DNA from: DASZBR01 sp033763845
Lineage (GTDB): Bacteria; Pseudomonadota; Gammaproteobacteria; DASZBR01
Direction: 5' to 3'
NCBI GenBank assembly: GCA_033763845.1
Contig: JANRJR010000068.1
Coordinates: forward strand, 1 to 5,729
Length of the DNA: 5,729 bases
The notes under the pieces were generated by a model. It was not told the origin of the DNA. It ran no database searches and was given only the letters and a program-made list of their open reading frames with translations. Made by a program: the position numbers and the translations under genes. How positions within the stretch are numbered: the stretch's first letter is position 1; each line of letters begins with the position of its first letter. Below, piece by piece: positions 5,421 to 5,729 of the stretch.

Positions 5421-5729
5421 TTAATAAGGTTTATTTTCCCACTGCAGTTTTGAGCGTAACGTTGAAAAGTATTGATAGTTTTCCGGATGAATTAAAGTGA
5501 GTGTTTCTTTTTTCTTGCTGATGTAAATAACATGATCAGGTTCTAATCTGATGTAATCTTCACCGTCAGCGCTCATGCGTGGTGCAGTGTCATTGGTTTT
5601 ATCAATGGAAATTTTAATGTCTGAATTACCTGATACTACGATGGGGCGACTGGTTAATTTATGTGGGAACATCGGAACCAGTACTACGGCATCTAATTGT
5701 GGATGTAAAATCGGTCCGCCACCGGAAAG
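5421..5729 (-). CDS. nadK: NAD kinase, C-terminal part (5' end outside window)
   Basis: The frame enters from the right edge and ends at the TAA at 5421, giving 102 codons, roughly the last third of a family member of about 290-300 residues. NAD kinase phosphorylates NAD+ to NADP+ in the cytoplasm. The visible part begins LSGGGPILHPQLDAVVLVP and continues MFPHKLTSRPIVVSG, the glycine-rich and P-x-x-P-H-x-L-x-x-RP signature of the NAD-binding C-terminal domain. It ends with DHVIYISKKKETLTLIHPEN and YFSTLRSKLQW, the usual family C-terminus. Methionine at 5672 is internal to the GGGP...RPIV motif, so it is not the start. The nadK-recN order with 15 bases between the genes is the common gammaproteobacterial arrangement and indicates one operon. 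Confidence 0.95.
   Translation of the reverse strand, partial: LSGGGPILHPQLDAVVLVPMFPHKLTSRPIVVSGNSDIKISIDKTNDTAPRMSADGEDYIRLEPDHVIYISKKKETLTLIHPENYQYFSTLRSKLQWENKPY

Overview
The window looks like chromosomal DNA of a gammaproteobacterium with a moderately low GC content (about 40 % by eye). The right edge carries nadK followed directly by recN on the minus strand, the usual gammaproteobacterial order. The codon style and a probable effector-type protein at the left edge suggest Legionellales or Coxiellaceae-like relatives, but this placement is an inference.

Layout from left to right. Positions 1-1236 (minus) hold the first 412 codons of a large open gene that runs off the left edge. Its second half has the GExH ... 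E ... GxGH spacing of the ChaN/TIKI/EreA/PMT-C2 superfamily, which contains haem-binding proteins, proteases, esterases and toxin domains. Positions 1237-1391 are a divergent intergenic region with a consensus -10 box for the left gene and several hairpins in front of the right one. Positions 1392-2609 (plus) encode a complete Y-family DNA polymerase (dinB type) with all catalytic acids and a clamp-binding motif. It meets, tail to tail with one base between them, a GNAT acetyltransferase (2611-3120, minus) that resembles aminoglycoside 6'-N-acetyltransferases. Just upstream of that gene, on the same strand, lies a nucleoside 2-deoxyribosyltransferase-like gene (3144-3509). It keeps its core residues but appears to have lost its normal start codon and ribosome binding site beside a GC-rich palindrome (3516-3536).

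From the right edge the minus-strand order is nadK (3' part, 5421-5729), recN (3753-5405, complete) and a 60-codon unrecognised ORF (3550-3732) with a very good Shine-Dalgarno sequence. These are packed with 15 and 20 bases between them and look like one operon. Transcription may continue into the deoxyribosyltransferase-like and acetyltransferase genes, since no intrinsic terminator is visible between them.

Two genome-maintenance proteins occur here, RecN (recombinational break repair) and DinB (translesion synthesis). They are on opposite strands, are separated by unrelated genes, and have no recognisable LexA box. I see no mobile element with a transposase, no CRISPR array and no tRNA or rRNA. 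Nothing here amounts to a clearly new system. The items most worth following are the left-edge TIKI/PMT-like protein and the start-less deoxyribosyltransferase-like gene next to its palindrome.
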